From: Lytechinus pictus | Lineage: Eukaryota; Echinodermata; Echinoidea; Temnopleuroida; Toxopneustidae | Length of the DNA stretch: 64,000 nt | Assembly: GCF_037042905.1 (NCBI RefSeq) | Contig: NC_087257.1 | Coordinates: forward strand, 10,781,501-10,845,500 | Direction of reading: 5' to 3' | Shown here: in pieces, positions 52,293 to 64,000 of the stretch | How positions within the stretch are numbered: position 1 is the first letter of the stretch | How the letters are laid out: every line of letters starts with the position of its first letter | Program-made: the position numbers and the translations under genes | The notes under the pieces: generated by a model | What the model was told of the DNA's origin: nothing | The model's input: the letters and a program-made list of their open reading frames with translations, nothing else | Database searches by the model: none

Positions 52293-53083
52293 CTAAAGCC
52301 CCAAATTCATAGAAATTGAAAGACAATCCTTCATATTGTCTTTAATATATCCATCCTTAGCAGTCTCCGACCTCCACCTACCATGTTTCTTAAACAACCT
52401 GTCTGGAACACCAAAGTTCGCTGCTGCTGTGGCTCCGCCACTTCGGAGGCTATGCATGCCAAAACTCTTTGGATTCAACCCTACTTTCGCCAACGCCTCT
52501 CTCAATAATTCTAAACATCTAGTATAAGACAACTGTCCACGTCTTAACTTGTAACTATTACTGGATTTACAGTAATTTAGAGGCCTAAAAAGAAATACTT
52601 CATCAGAGGCATCGTTAAGCCCCGCTGCAATCAAATATTTCCTCAAAGCTAATACGGGGCAGGTGGGGAATTTGTAGCACCTATAAGAACCCATGCTCCT
52701 TGCCTGTAAATATCGGTTTTACTTTTCATGATGAAAGTATTCACATGAGACAAATACAAGTCTAAATCACATTTACGAATATGTATCATTTCATCAAATC
52801 GTAGAATGCCTGCGTAGGAAATCAAAATCATAGCACATAATCGAATATCTAATAGACTCGTTGAAGATCCATACTTCTCAACAACTGCTTTCAAAATGTC
52901 TGGGGTTATAACTTCTTTCTTAACGATCGGTTTGTTTAGTAATTTCTTTAAACATTGTAAAACAATATGTATGAACTTGCGATCACAGGGATTAACATTC
53001 ATCCTTGGCTTGCAGTCAAAATGCCACTTAATGGCGTAAAAAGCCGATTCTATCCTCGAATAAGGAGCTTCTCTTTGATACAA
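52293..53083 (-). pseudogene. Tyrosine recombinase, copy 2, same frameshift
   Basis: Two overlapping frames identical in sequence to 29,955-30,745, including the missing base in the C-run (52,665-52,668) and all four catalytic motifs. Confidence 0.9.
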
Positions 53084-54147
53084 ATGAATAAGATAGCGAC
53101 TAATATCTTCTGGTTCTGCTGTGTCAGAATTTACTTTATTTTGCTTACACTAATCTCTCCAGGTATTCAACGCTCTGTTGTATTTACTCATAGTGTTATC
53201 AGCTCTCGAAGCTGTCAAGACCTTGTTCAAAGTTATATCATATCCTTCATGAAGAGAATTTCTGGATTTAAGAAAAATTAAACAAAACTTATAAGCTGGT
53301 ATATATTTATCTCAACACAATATATTCAAATTGTGATAAATTCTCAAGTTCAGTCATTCTTATCAAATTCTCAAAATTTAATCACTTCTAATACGTTTTA
53401 CAGCCATGACAGCAAAATTAAACATTAACTATGCAGCTATCCTCAAACCAGGTGGTTTTTTATTTTTTCACTAAAATTTCAGTATGAAATTCATTAGATC
53501 ACAATTCCATATCATAATTCGTTTCAATCGTCTTGAAGGCTTAGCAAAACAATAGCTTTGGGATTCATTTCCTTTGCGAAAATATTTATTTTTGCCTTAA
53601 AACACTTGCAAAAAACTTTCTGAAACATTTCATTCACAAGAATTCTGTAATTTTGAGACTTTGAATGTTTTCAATCATCACCAATTTCTTCATTCTGAGC
53701 TCCGCCGCCAGTAAATTATAACTAATTTGAGAATGAAATCTCATATCAATTCCTTATCAACCTTTACGATGGTTATCCTTTTACATAATCATAACATTCT
53801 CCAATTTCCATCACCACTTCTTTGCTCTGCAGCATAAGTGGATCCTAGCTATGCAGCTATCTGCCATGCGGCCGTGTAAAAATTACATGTTGCATTCCAA
53901 CAGTATAATTTTGAATTAACCTCCATCAAATGGATTTATTACATACCAGCATTCATGTCAGCCATCTCTCACAAACCGTTTTTTTTTTTTTTTTTTTTTT
54001 TAATTATTATTTCTGCCTTGAACGAAAATTCCTTGAGGATTATCAATTTTGAAGTATTCAGAGAATAAGGAACGAAAATCACTTTGTTCAGAGAAAAGAA
54101 TCGGCCAGAAGGGTGCAGACGGCCAGAAGGGAACAACCAAAGTCCCC

Positions 54148-54818
54148 CTAGCAGAACAAAACCTTCAGATGCTTAAGTACTTGCCCTATACATGCTATAC
54201 ATTCGATAGGTGGAACCAACCAATTATTCTCGCCCGACCAATCACATGAGAAGGGATCAACATGATCTATTAGGGGACACCAATATTTAGAATTGAACTT
54301 CTTAATTTTGAAATTAAAATCGTCCGCAAGTCTGTCCACAGTGTGAGGGCCCCAGATTTTGTCCAAAAATCCGACAAATTCATCTGACACACCCCAATCA
54401 TCAAAATCTATCATGCGACTTAATGCATCTGCAAAACGGTTCTCCTCTCTGGGAGCCCAATGAACGTGAAGACTAATGTTGTTTCTTTTACACAACTCAA
54501 AGATGTGTAAACTCATCTCATGCAATTCTGCAATCATACTTCCTTTATTTACAATCGATCCTACTCCTTTATTATCACAGAGGACCTTGACAGTTTTATG
54601 TCTCATGTGAGATACAACTGTTTGCAGTGTCATACTTACTGACTTGAGTTCTCTCCAAGTGGAGTTTTTAACCATTTCAAACTCAAACCAATCTCATCCC
54701 ATTTCATGCCTGCGCACTCAGAAACCCAGGCCCCGCAGCCTGATGGACTTGCATCAGAATAGATGAAAGTCTGTGGAACTGAATAAGCAGAAATAATGTT
54801 TACGTTAAGAATATGCAA
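54148..54818 (-). pseudogene. RNase H, copy 2 (broken)
   Basis: Identical to 31,810-32,480, with the same frame change. Confidence 0.85.
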
Positions 54819-54869
54819 ATTCTTCTCCAGAAGAAGAACACGAATATTAATTCATCACTATTGATCACA

Positions 54870-55448
54870 TTATGTCCTATCCCAATGTACCCTCCGGATG
54901 ATTTCGTGATGCATAAATCTGGTTTTTAATTTGAGTAACTGTGCCAAACACTGGATACAATGTATCTTTCCAACTATAACTACGATCTTTCGTTCTGAAA
55001 CCTCAGGCAATTCTGCTTGAAATGAATCTGAACATAACTCAAGATCCTTCATCCTTCTTTCAGTAATCTTTATATAAGCTACTCTGCTTTCCCGTGGTAT
55101 TCCTAACCAATCCAAACACTGGACAGGAGTCCATTGAGATATTTCTCAACATTTGGTATCAAACCTGCTTCAAGTAAGTCATTTTTCACCGTCTTGACCA
55201 TAGTATCATACGAATCAAAGGAAGCAGCACGACCCAATCATCTATATACAAAAAAAAATGAAAATACCATTTCTATACGCCAATGATTAACGATAGGCTT
55301 AAATCGTGTAATGAAAACAAAGGTAGCTGTTGCCAACCCAATGACAACACCTAAAAGGAGAAAAACCTTGTACCACTACCAAAATCCCAACTAAAGCCTA
55401 CAATTTTTCATGCACTTGAAAAATGTAATAATGATGATAACCTTGCTT
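54870..55448 (-). pseudogene. Reverse transcriptase, copy 2 (broken)
   Basis: Same as 32,532-33,110, with the YIDDW motif at 55,248-55,234. Confidence 0.8.
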
Positions 55449-56272
55449 AAGTTCAAAGGAAAGCATAAAATCTCCCTGTTTTAAATAAGACATGACTACA
55501 TTCCAGTCTTCAAGTATAATAGTGTTCTTCCACAAGTGTTAGTTGACATAACGTTAACCAAGAATCAGTCTCTTTTTATATCTGAACTCTGAATTGAATC
55601 TGAAAGGGGGTAACATCATGGGGTGTAGTGGTGGATTCAACAACCAAACCCTTTTTAATAATAATTCGTTAATGGCTTCAGAAACGAAATCGGGATCGAT
55701 GTCAATGCTGACTTATCATCTTATTGTAAGGTAATTTGTAACCATGTTCATTGACATCTACAACAAATTGAGATGCATCAGTTGATTTCCAAATTGTAAG
55801 GAAGCATTCAATCTACCTTTAACCAAAGGTTCTGAATTTCATTGATCATACTCATAATTTCTCAAATAAAATTCTTCCTCCTACCCTGCACATCTTGTCG
55901 AATCAACACTAACGTTACTCGATGTTTCCCAACCGAAACAAATTCAACAATGCTCTGTTTCTATATTTCTTAATTTAGAAGGGCCCGCTGACGGACCAGG
56001 AGTAGTCAATATATTCCAGATTGTTTGATCTGTGTCATATCTATGTCTAGGTTCATTAGTAAGAGGTGGAATTCAACCAAAATAACACATCTTTTCTTAA
56101 CATATAATTATGGACTAGGTAGAATCAAGAATAGATTCCTTTGCTACGCCCTTCTGATCATTCTACTCTTCAGTTCTCAAATACCACACTTCGTCAAATA
56201 CAGAACAAAACTGACATTTACCTTGCTCAGTTTGACCATGATCAATGGATCATTTAACTCTGTTGAGCATTG

Positions 56273-56524
56273 TTATCTCTGAAGGATGAATCTTGCTGGG
56301 ATCTTGCTTCCTGATACCTGGGCAACTTCTCCAGTGCCCATGTCTACCACAGGCAAAACGTTCGTCGGTGGTCTGAGGCAACTTGCATACCCGCGCCAAC
56401 TATTTTGTACATATAAGTTGGCGACACTGCCAAGCGAATATCGATTTCTTGACCCAAAGGGTATACGAAATAAGTTGTCGGAAGTAGTAGAAGAACCTTG
56501 AAAATTTCCAACATTCTTGCCCAA
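56273..56524 (-). pseudogene. Gag-like zinc-knuckle region, copy 2
   Basis: Same as 33,935-34,186. Confidence 0.5.
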
Positions 56525-58082
56525 TATAACCTTTGTTTGTTGAACGAAATAACTTACGCTTTCTATTTACACAAGCCTGAGCTTGCCTCATTCTTTTCTC
56601 CCTCATCAGTATTCATCCAATGCGGACCAACCTAAAATATAAAAATGATCTCTATATATTTATTTGATTAATCTCCCATAATTAAGTCATAAAGTAATTC
56701 CGCTGAAAAACGAACAGCTTCCATTAACAACATAAGGCCATATCTATTATGTACAACCGTTCATAAATTTCAAAAGCAATAGCCTAGTTTGGAATTTTCA
56801 TTCATCTTTATCTCACTAACCTGCTTCAGATTCATCTGCTTTTCTGATTTGTTTCTTCCTTTTAATTATATCTGCAATACCTTACTTCAGCAAAGCAAGG
56901 GCTGCGCCCGCTGCTTACCTTACTCTAATAAGGCAAATTTCTTATCCAACTCCTCCTGGCCTCTAGAATTATATTCATATTGAACCTTATTACCTTTCGA
57001 AAGACATCTCCGACGCCCTTTTTTAGTTGTAGAAGCTCCGCTGACCCGGGCAATGTATCGAGAATCAACATAATCAAACAGCCAGCCCAATCTTTAAACG
57101 AGCCAATGCTTCCTTTGTAGCATTGCTTACAAGAAGGCGAAGAGACTCCAGATTATTGAGTAAAATTTTCTGAAACTGCCTTTAATTTGTGGCATAACCC
57201 GAGGTTAATTTCTTAATTCGCCATTATTTTATATTTAACATCGAATCCAAACGTAGATCTATTACGATAAGGCCTATAGAGTTTAACACGTGGAAGAAGC
57301 GTTGAAAATAAGACGTCCGTACTGTGCTGTGTCGAACTCGGTCAGTGAATTCCGAATCGTTTAGGAATTCAGACACTCCTCACGCAAGCATTGTTATGCT
57401 AATCGGATACTTCTGCTAAGAAAAGAAAATGTATTTACATAGGCCTTATAGACTTAGATCTATATATGTATATCCAATTCTTAAACACTTATCAAACTAG
57501 CTGCCATTAATGGCAAGACATGTGCTAGGCTAGGGCTAGCTTAGGCTAGCGCATTAACTTTTAATACCTCAAATCTGGACCTGTCTATGCCTAATACTAA
57601 TATAGTAATAGCCGACTAATGCCATGGTTAACTTCGAACCGGTAAATTCCGAACTTTACGTTTTATTTTATTTACCATAGTTTAATATGTCTAGTCCGTA
57701 TACAGAACCAGTCCTAGATCTAAAAAAAGATATCTTAGTTCAAGTCTAGTCTCTAGATCTAGACTCTGATCTACGCTGTATCAGCATGGAACAACTAGTG
57801 TATACCAAAGGGGGGGGGGGCAGACTGCCCCCTGACGATTTACAACTGATCCAGGGGACGTGCCCCCCCTTTAAGAAGCCAAATTAATAATTTGTAATGT
57901 CAAAATGCAAGAAAAAAAAAGATTTACGTCCCCTCTTTTGAACGTGAAGATCTTTTTTTTTTTTTTTTTTTTTGCTTGTCAAATTTTTTTTCAGCTAAGA
58001 AATCCTTAATTTGGTGTGAAGACGGGGATCAAGATCACTGATGTTAGTTTGTGCCTGACATTAGAATACGTTCCATGCACTG

Positions 58083-59393
58083 CAGTGGCGTAGCTAGGAT
58101 CCTGGGGGGGGGGGGGTCCTTGCTTTTTCCGCAGAAGGGGGGCACCGGCCATTTTTTTTCCGGTGTGTGTGTGTATGTGTCACAAGGGCGGATCGGACTT
58201 TCGCCAATAGGGGATGGGGCCCGAAATTATCTTCACTTATATTTTCCCCGAGCAGTCATTTCTTAGTTTTATTCTTATAAAACAACATAAACATGAAATA
58301 ATCTCATAAGCCTTATAAAAAGTGTGAGCGCGAAGCGCGAGCGATTTTTTTAAATTAATATTATGGGCAATGGTATGTGTGATCCTGAACAAGATTCGTA
58401 TGTAACTAGATGGGTACTGTAAACGCTAAGTACGAGCAGAAATTTGTATTAAGTGTTCTAGCCTTATCAAAAAGGGACCTGTTAAGGACTAGCCTACTTT
58501 CAGTTACCCACGAAGACGGTATATATTTCAATAATGCGAGAGCGAAGCGCGAGCAATTTTTGACATTCCGACCTAAATTTTTTTTGTATTAATAATGGGG
58601 TAGGTATGAAACTAAACAATTGATGCGAGCGCGAAGCGCGAGAGGAAGAAAATTGAGATTTTAGACCTAAAAGCAGGACACTCTATTCATTTTTGTAATC
58701 ATGAATAGGATATGGTTAATTTGGTATCATTAATAATGCGATCGTGAAGCGTTAGCAGACAATTATTGATATTCTGATGTGAAACTGGATAATTTAAGTA
58801 CATTTTAAATAGAGAACATGCAGGCTATCGCGCATGTTTTAGATTTAGACCTAGAATCTGGGCATTCTGAATACATTTGTCTAATGGAACATTATGGAAT
58901 ACACGTAGACATTATGAACTTGGCAAATCAAAAAATGTGACCACGCAGCGTGAGCTTAAAATGCTGATATGTAGACCATAAAACGGAAGTTTTACAGAGC
59001 ACTTAAATTTGTAATTGAAAAAAAAAATAATGAATGCTCGAACAAAGTGCGAGCTAAAGTATGTTTTGTATATTGACTTCAAAACTTGCTCCATATCAAC
59101 CTATTGAGCAAGATATGAATCTCATCGAACAGGCGATTCTGGCGCGAAGCGCAAGCAACAATTTTTATATAGTAACATGAAAATTTTTTTTTTCACGATC
59201 TTCCCCTCACATTATTTCATTCCCTCGCCTTCCTCCCCTTATTTTCCTCTTCTTTTTTTTTCTTCTGTCTTTATTCTTCTTTTCCTTTTTCTTGTCTTCT
59301 TTCTCCCCCTCTTTTTTTTTTTTGCTCTGCCAATTTTTTTCTGGGGGGGGGCACATGCCCCCAGGCCCCCCCCCCCCCGTAGCTACGCCACTG
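58083..59393. mobile_element. Nested hAT element, copy 2
   Basis: Same as 35,743-37,052 plus one extra G; ATGCACTG lies on both sides (58,075-58,082 and 59,394-59,401). It includes the GCGAAGCGCGAGC array at about 58,325-59,171. Confidence 0.85.
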
Positions 59394-60111
59394 ATGCACT
59401 GGCGTACCTAGGATTTTCCCAAAAAGGGGGCAAATTTTTGGAGGATATTTCGTCCGCGAAAAAATGTCTTACATTACAAATTATTAATTTGGCTTCTCAA
59501 GGGGGGGGGGGGGGGCACGTCCCCTGAATCAGTAGTGTGACTCGTCAGAGGGGCAGTCTGCACCGTACCCCCCTTGGTACACTAGTGGTTCCATGCTGAT
59601 ACAGCGTAGATCAGAGTCTAGATCTAGAGACTAGACTCGAACTAAGATAATTTTTTTTTTTAGATCTAGGACTGGTTTTGTATACCGACTAGACAAACCA
59701 TGGCAAATAAGCTAACATTTGTCTAAACCTAATTAAACGTAAAGTTCGGAATTAACCAGTTCGAAGTTAACCATGGCATTACTCGGCTATTCAGTGTTGT
59801 ATTCAAGGCTCAAACCTCCAAGGCCAAGGCTTCAATACCAAAGGCAAGGCCAAGGCATGGAAACCCAAGGCCAAGGCCTGAAAACCTCAAGGCCAAGGCA
59901 TTTCAAACTTACTGCGCTAGCCTAAGCGAGCCATAGCCTAGCACATGTCTTGCCACAATGGATGCAGCTAGTTTGATAAGTGTTTAAGAATTGGATATAT
60001 ATATTTATATAGATCTAAGCCTGTAAGGCCTATATGTAACTATGTAAGGGAACCGGTAATTTGACGATGCTAATTCATTCTCAGCAACTGAACGTGAAAG
60101 CTTACGACCGG

Positions 60112-62483
60112 TGTAGCGGCGGATTTGGTTCCACCGGCGGATACCGTATCCGCCGGCAGATATGGTTCTAAATGGCCGATATCGTTTTTAATCGGAACCA
60201 TATCCGCCGGGTTTGACGCGGCTTGATGTTTGCAGATTTGGTTCCTCGGCGGATTTGGTTCTATTGACTATACGTTTAATGTTGATTTGGACAGACAACC
60301 TCGGCAGCGCGCGCATGCGCGGCTCTGCAGGCAATGTCGATCGCAATGGGGGGAGGGGGGGGGGGGGGGGGTTCGTCCGCCTTTAGTGAATTCTTATTCA
60401 GGGGCGGATCCATACAGCTTTTGACAAAGGGCTCGATGGGGATGAGGATTAATAGGAGAAATGATGTCTCGATATTTCATGTATTACATAGACCTGGCAC
60501 ATACGCCAAAACTATGCTATTTATTATAAGATTTTGATGAAATTTTCATCATTCTATTTTGTGAATTTTTATACTTTTTTCAGTCCGCAGTATGCATCGA
60601 CCTCTTTAACTGTGCTTTTTCACACCATGTTTAGTGTCAGTTTGCCAGACTGTTTGGCGAAAATTTGCACCCCATATAGGCCTATAGGTTTTTTTAAACT
60701 ACAAATGTTTAGAAAAATTTCAACAAGTTAAAACTTCATATTTCAAAATAAATGATGCAAATTATGTATGAAAATAATTATGTTTTGCTGTTCGCTCAAT
60801 TTTTGGTAAAAACATAAATTTGATATTTCTAACAAACATCAAAAAAGAATGTCAAAACGTGATCAACTTCTTATGTAGTTAATTGTAAGCCTATTTTTAA
60901 TTTTTCATGTATTTAAAAAAAGAATTAAAAAAAAAACATTCTTTTTTTTCAATGTTAAGGAATCTGAATTAATTAAAGGGGACCGGAAGTTCACCCGGAC
61001 AAAAGTTAGATACGCCACGTACCGTTTGGTGCTCCCTAATTTACCTCTCAGTCATCTAATTTTAAGATCAATATGGGATCTTTAGTGAAATATGATTTCT
61101 CCTTTATATATTTTCTTTCTCACTATACCCCTCCTGGTTTTCATTTCTTTATTTGTTTTGCCTTTCTTTCTATCCCTGCTCATTTCGCCCCTTTTGCCTC
61201 TTTTCCAGTTTCGTAACCTTTCTGGCACATTATGAATAATATATCTGGGGCGTATACGCGTGGGTAATATAGCACCAAAAAGAAGAAACAGAAAGAGGAA
61301 GGGGAGGGAGAGAAAATAATAAAAAAATATACGAGAAAATGTGGAGGAAATAATAGTAATACATTGGAATTTCGTAAATCAAGAATTTCATTTGCAGTGA
61401 TCATTATTTATACTTCCCTTTAGAAAGCTTAAAGGGATGGTCCGGGCTGAAAGTATCAAAATGCTGAAAATTTCATCAAAATTGGATAACAAATAATAAA
61501 GTTATTGAAGTTTAAAGTTTAGCAATATTTTGTGAAAACAGTCGTCATGAATATTCATTAGGTGGGCTGATGATGTCACATCTCCACTTGTTCTTTTGTA
61601 TTTTATTATATGAAATTAGGTTTATTCAATTTTTTTCCTCCAAGAACTAGAAAAATTGAATTGACAATTGATTTAGTGCATTAGATATTTATTGCTGCAA
61701 CTTATTTCATTATAAAAGAGACATATTATTCACACAAGTATGAAATAATGAAAAAAAATATGATTTTATGTAATAACATAAGAAAACGGAAAGTGGAGAT
61801 GTGACATCATCAGCCCATCTAATGAGTATTCATGACGACTGTTTTCACAAAATATTGCTAAACTTTAAACTTCAATAACTTTATTATTTGTTATCCGAAA
61901 TGCATGTTATTTGAATACAAGCATTATCTTGGGGGGAAATTCTTTGTATACTAGTAGTGCAGCAGACATTGACAGTTGAATGAAGACTAAGTGTGGACTA
62001 TTTAAAGACCCAGACCAGACCCCAAATTTAATTGACAAATCAGACAAATCGAAAGCTATTAATTTAAACTAAAAACAGAAATGCAAGTTTCATGCAGTCA
62101 TCGCTTACAGCTGAATATATCGGGTTTCGAAAATGCTTTCACCGGCCTCGCAATGTTAGAAGTGGTGTAATTCCATAGAGTTGTAACAAGAAAATGCGTT
62201 ATTTTCCCCTTTCAGATTACGCATTTTATTTTTTCACTCATATCACATAGAGATAACATAAATATCTTTTTCTGCAAGCTTTAATTGATGAAATCTACCG
62301 CTTTTGACTAGGTTTTCTCGTACCACGTGACGTATGTGAATGAAGGATATCGCGATAGCGCAAGAACGATATCTTCCGAAGAGAGTGGCCTTTCTTGGTA
62401 CTGAATCCGCCATAGTAGAACACGATCCGCCGGCGGATTTGGTGCCTAGAACAGTATCTGCCGGGCGCAGGATCCGCCGGTAC
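60112..62483. mobile_element. Nested CCGCCGG-ended element, copy 2
   Basis: Same as 37,771-40,138 with a G-run four bases longer; contains the foldback MITE at 61,431-61,901. Confidence 0.65.
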
Positions 62484-62593
62484 ACCGGCACTGGTCGAGG
62501 CGAAGTCCACGCGCATGCGTACTCTTAATCCGAAGACGCAAGTCATGAATATTCATATGTTGGTCCAGAACTCGGTGGGAAAAATAATTTCGC

Positions 62594-62745
62594 GACCGGG
62601 ACGCCGACATATTTGCAATTGTTCGTTCGGTGCAAATCTTCGGATGAGCTGTTGTCCCAGTCCATCAACTTTTGACAAAAGCCTGTCAGCTCTCCATTGT
62701 GATTTTTATTGCATTTTCAAAGGAATCGATGCGTTGTAGAGAGTT
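62594..62745 (+). repeat. Right half of the host repeat split by composite copy 2
   Basis: Continues the foldback family: ACATATTTGCAATTGTTCGT, then TTTTGACAAAAGCCTGTCAG and CTCTCCATTGTGAT. Partner of 51,180-51,267. Confidence 0.6.
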
Positions 62746-62929
62746 TCCCCGTAGTAAAAGCGAAAACTACCTACTGTGACATCAGAGGAACGTCTAATTT
62801 CGTGAAAGGACGGTTTATCTGACAAGTATTAGCTGTTTTATCCAACAGTTACCGTAGTAACAATACTTCTCATATAATCAGAATCAAGGAAAGTTGTCAG
62901 ATTTGACAACTTGTCGGACAGATATATTT

Positions 62930-63590
62930 ATGAAACGCTTCCCTGCACTAATCATGCCACATTTTGACTACTGTAGTCCGACTTGGTCCAATTGTAATTT
63001 GAATGTAAAAGACGCAATTGTCAAACAACAAAAATGAATGGCTCGAATTATCTTACAAGTTGATACTAGGACCCCAACTGTAGAAGTGCTGCAGAAGTTA
63101 GGATGGGTTTCAATAGAGGAGAGATGGAAATTCCAAATAATCAAACTTGTTTACAATGCCCTAAATGGTAGTTGCCCACAACATATTTCAGATTTGTTCA
63201 TCCAATGATCAAACACCCACTCATACCGTACCAGAAATGCTGATAGTTATGGGATCATAATACAAAAGTGTAAAACAGAGAAGAGAAAGAAAAGGATATC
63301 AGTACACGGTTCAATTTTGTGGAGTAAAATTCCATGTGCAGTAACAAGGGCGGCAAACTTGCAATCATTTATTTCATACTATTGGAGAAACCGTAGATCT
63401 CAACCCAGGTTATAATAAACTTTCTAATAAACTGTATTCTGTTTGTATCGTTCTATTTTGTTGTCCTTAGTTTTTATCCTTTTTGTATGTGTTTAAATGT
63501 AGCAGGGCCCTCTGGGAGAACAGTGTAAGTCACTGATGAGGCTACCCTGGATAAATAAGACTTTATAATAATAATAATGATAACGTGAAA
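62930..63590 (+). mobile_element. LINE 3' fragment (CR1/Jockey-like)
   Basis: The plus strand reads IMPHFDYCSPTWSNCN, then LQKLGWVSIEERWKFQIIKL, then NTHSYRTRNAD, the C-terminal region of a LINE RT, with two in-frame stops. A 3' UTR containing GATGAGGCTACCCTGGATAA and a TAA-repeat tail near 63,563 follow. Dead, 5'-truncated. Confidence 0.8.
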
Positions 63591-63664
63591 TGTTGTATCT
63601 CCACAATAGAAAAATACATGAATAAGCCTATTACACCAATACCCCTTCTTTTCTTAGCTTGCAG

Positions 63665-63768
63665 ACAATATGGGAATGTCAAGAAAAAAGAAGATGTTGA
63701 AGAATGCCGCAAACAGGAAAAGCATCTAAAGACAAGGGCATTCTGTGGGTTCAATCCTGGTGACGCGG
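63665..63768 (+). CDS. Candidate internal exon of an unknown gene
   Basis: 104 bp between TTCTTAGCTTGCAG and GTGAGT, phase 2 in and 1 out, encoding a Lys/Glu-rich stretch with EECRKQEKHL and RAFCGFNPGD. No partner exon is in the window and I do not recognise the family. It could be chance. Confidence 0.25.
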
Positions 63769-63779
63769 GTGAGTTCAAA

Positions 63780-64000
63780 GACGATCGAGGAGTAGGAGGA
63801 GGAGAAGAAGAAGAAGAAGACAAATAAGGAGAATTAGAAGGAGAAGAATGAGAAGGAGGAGGAGGATCAGCAGCAGAACAACAAGAAGAATAACAAGAAG
63901 AATAACAAGAAGAAGAAGAATAAAGGAGGAGAAGAAGAAGGAGAAGAATGAGATTAAACAGGAGAAAAAGAAGAAGAAGAAACAAAAGAGGAAGAAAAGG
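63780..64000 (+). repeat. (GAA/AAG)n purine-rich microsatellite
   Basis: Nearly pure purine strand with GAAGAA and AGGAGG units to the window end. Confidence 0.85.

Larger units (their letters stand above)
51444..57437 (-). mobile_element. YR retrotransposon with split direct repeats, copy 2
   Basis: Same as 29,106-35,099. Repeats: B2 51,444-51,612, A2 51,775-51,905, B1 51,903-52,071, A1 57,307-57,437. B1 and A2 overlap by TTA. Confidence 0.9.
51268..62593. mobile_element. Composite transposon, copy 2 (11,326 bp)
   Basis: Same terminal bases, same nested elements and same order as copy 1. Position offset is 22,338 up to the first G-run, then 22,340, 22,341 and finally 22,345. The differences come from three G-runs (near 57,811, 58,104 and 60,355). 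Every translated segment I compared is identical. Flanks differ: TCGCGGGAC before and GACCGGGAC after, a 6-of-9 match rather than a perfect duplication. It lies 5' of the sulfotransferase gene. Confidence 0.85.

Overview
The window looks like intergenic and intronic DNA from a marine deuterostome invertebrate. An echinoderm such as a sea urchin is my best guess, inferred from the repeat types and the PAT/DIRS-like retroelement; no single-copy marker settles the species. It is AT-rich, has long introns with GT-AG splice sites, and is packed with nested transposable elements. No CRISPR array, operon or rRNA gene is present.

Two apparent host genes can be read. The first, on the minus strand, is an eight-exon gene for a Golgi-type uronyl 2-O-sulfotransferase-like enzyme. 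Its exons run from the start codon at 46,674 to the stop at 26,572, all splice phases agree, and the joined CDS is 1,098 nt (365 aa). Its sixth intron (27,619-40,676) holds an 11.3-kb composite transposon. The second, on the plus strand, has two exons (7,605-7,698 and 9,575-10,251). It encodes a 256-aa secreted or membrane-anchored, highly acidic, Asn/Ser-rich protein of unknown function, and it starts 46 bp from the end of a long inverted-repeat element.

Layout: 1-7,559 is a long-terminal-inverted-repeat element enclosing a decayed Ty3/gypsy element, a TTAA-flanked MITE and a tRNA-derived SINE. 7,605-10,360 is the acidic-protein gene. 10,990-16,750 is a MITE-rich tract with a second SINE. 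17,152-20,346 is a three-level nest: a MITE, inside it a TA-flanked palindromic element, inside that a 5'-truncated LINE. 20,350-24,300 holds further MITEs and repeats built on a GCGCGAAGCGCGAGC-type motif. 24,423-26,146 is a non-autonomous hAT element with an 8-bp target duplication. 26,572-46,674 is the sulfotransferase gene, with composite copy 1 at 28,930-40,248 and a LINE fragment at about 41,245-42,025. 47,060-50,965 holds a SINE, a mariner-like MITE and others. 51,268-62,593 is composite copy 2. 62,930-63,580 is a LINE fragment and the window ends in a GAA-type microsatellite.

The most interesting object is the composite. Stripped of its inserts it is a roughly 1.6-kb foldback element. 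It has acquired a 6.0-kb tyrosine-recombinase retrotransposon with split direct repeats in its left arm, a 1.3-kb hAT element in its centre, and a 2.4-kb element with CCGCCGG-rich ends in its right arm. The two copies lie 22.3 kb apart, begin and end at the same terminal bases, and share the same frameshifts. They differ in length only in three G-runs, so the whole stack appears to have moved or been copied as one unit after the retrotransposon had died.
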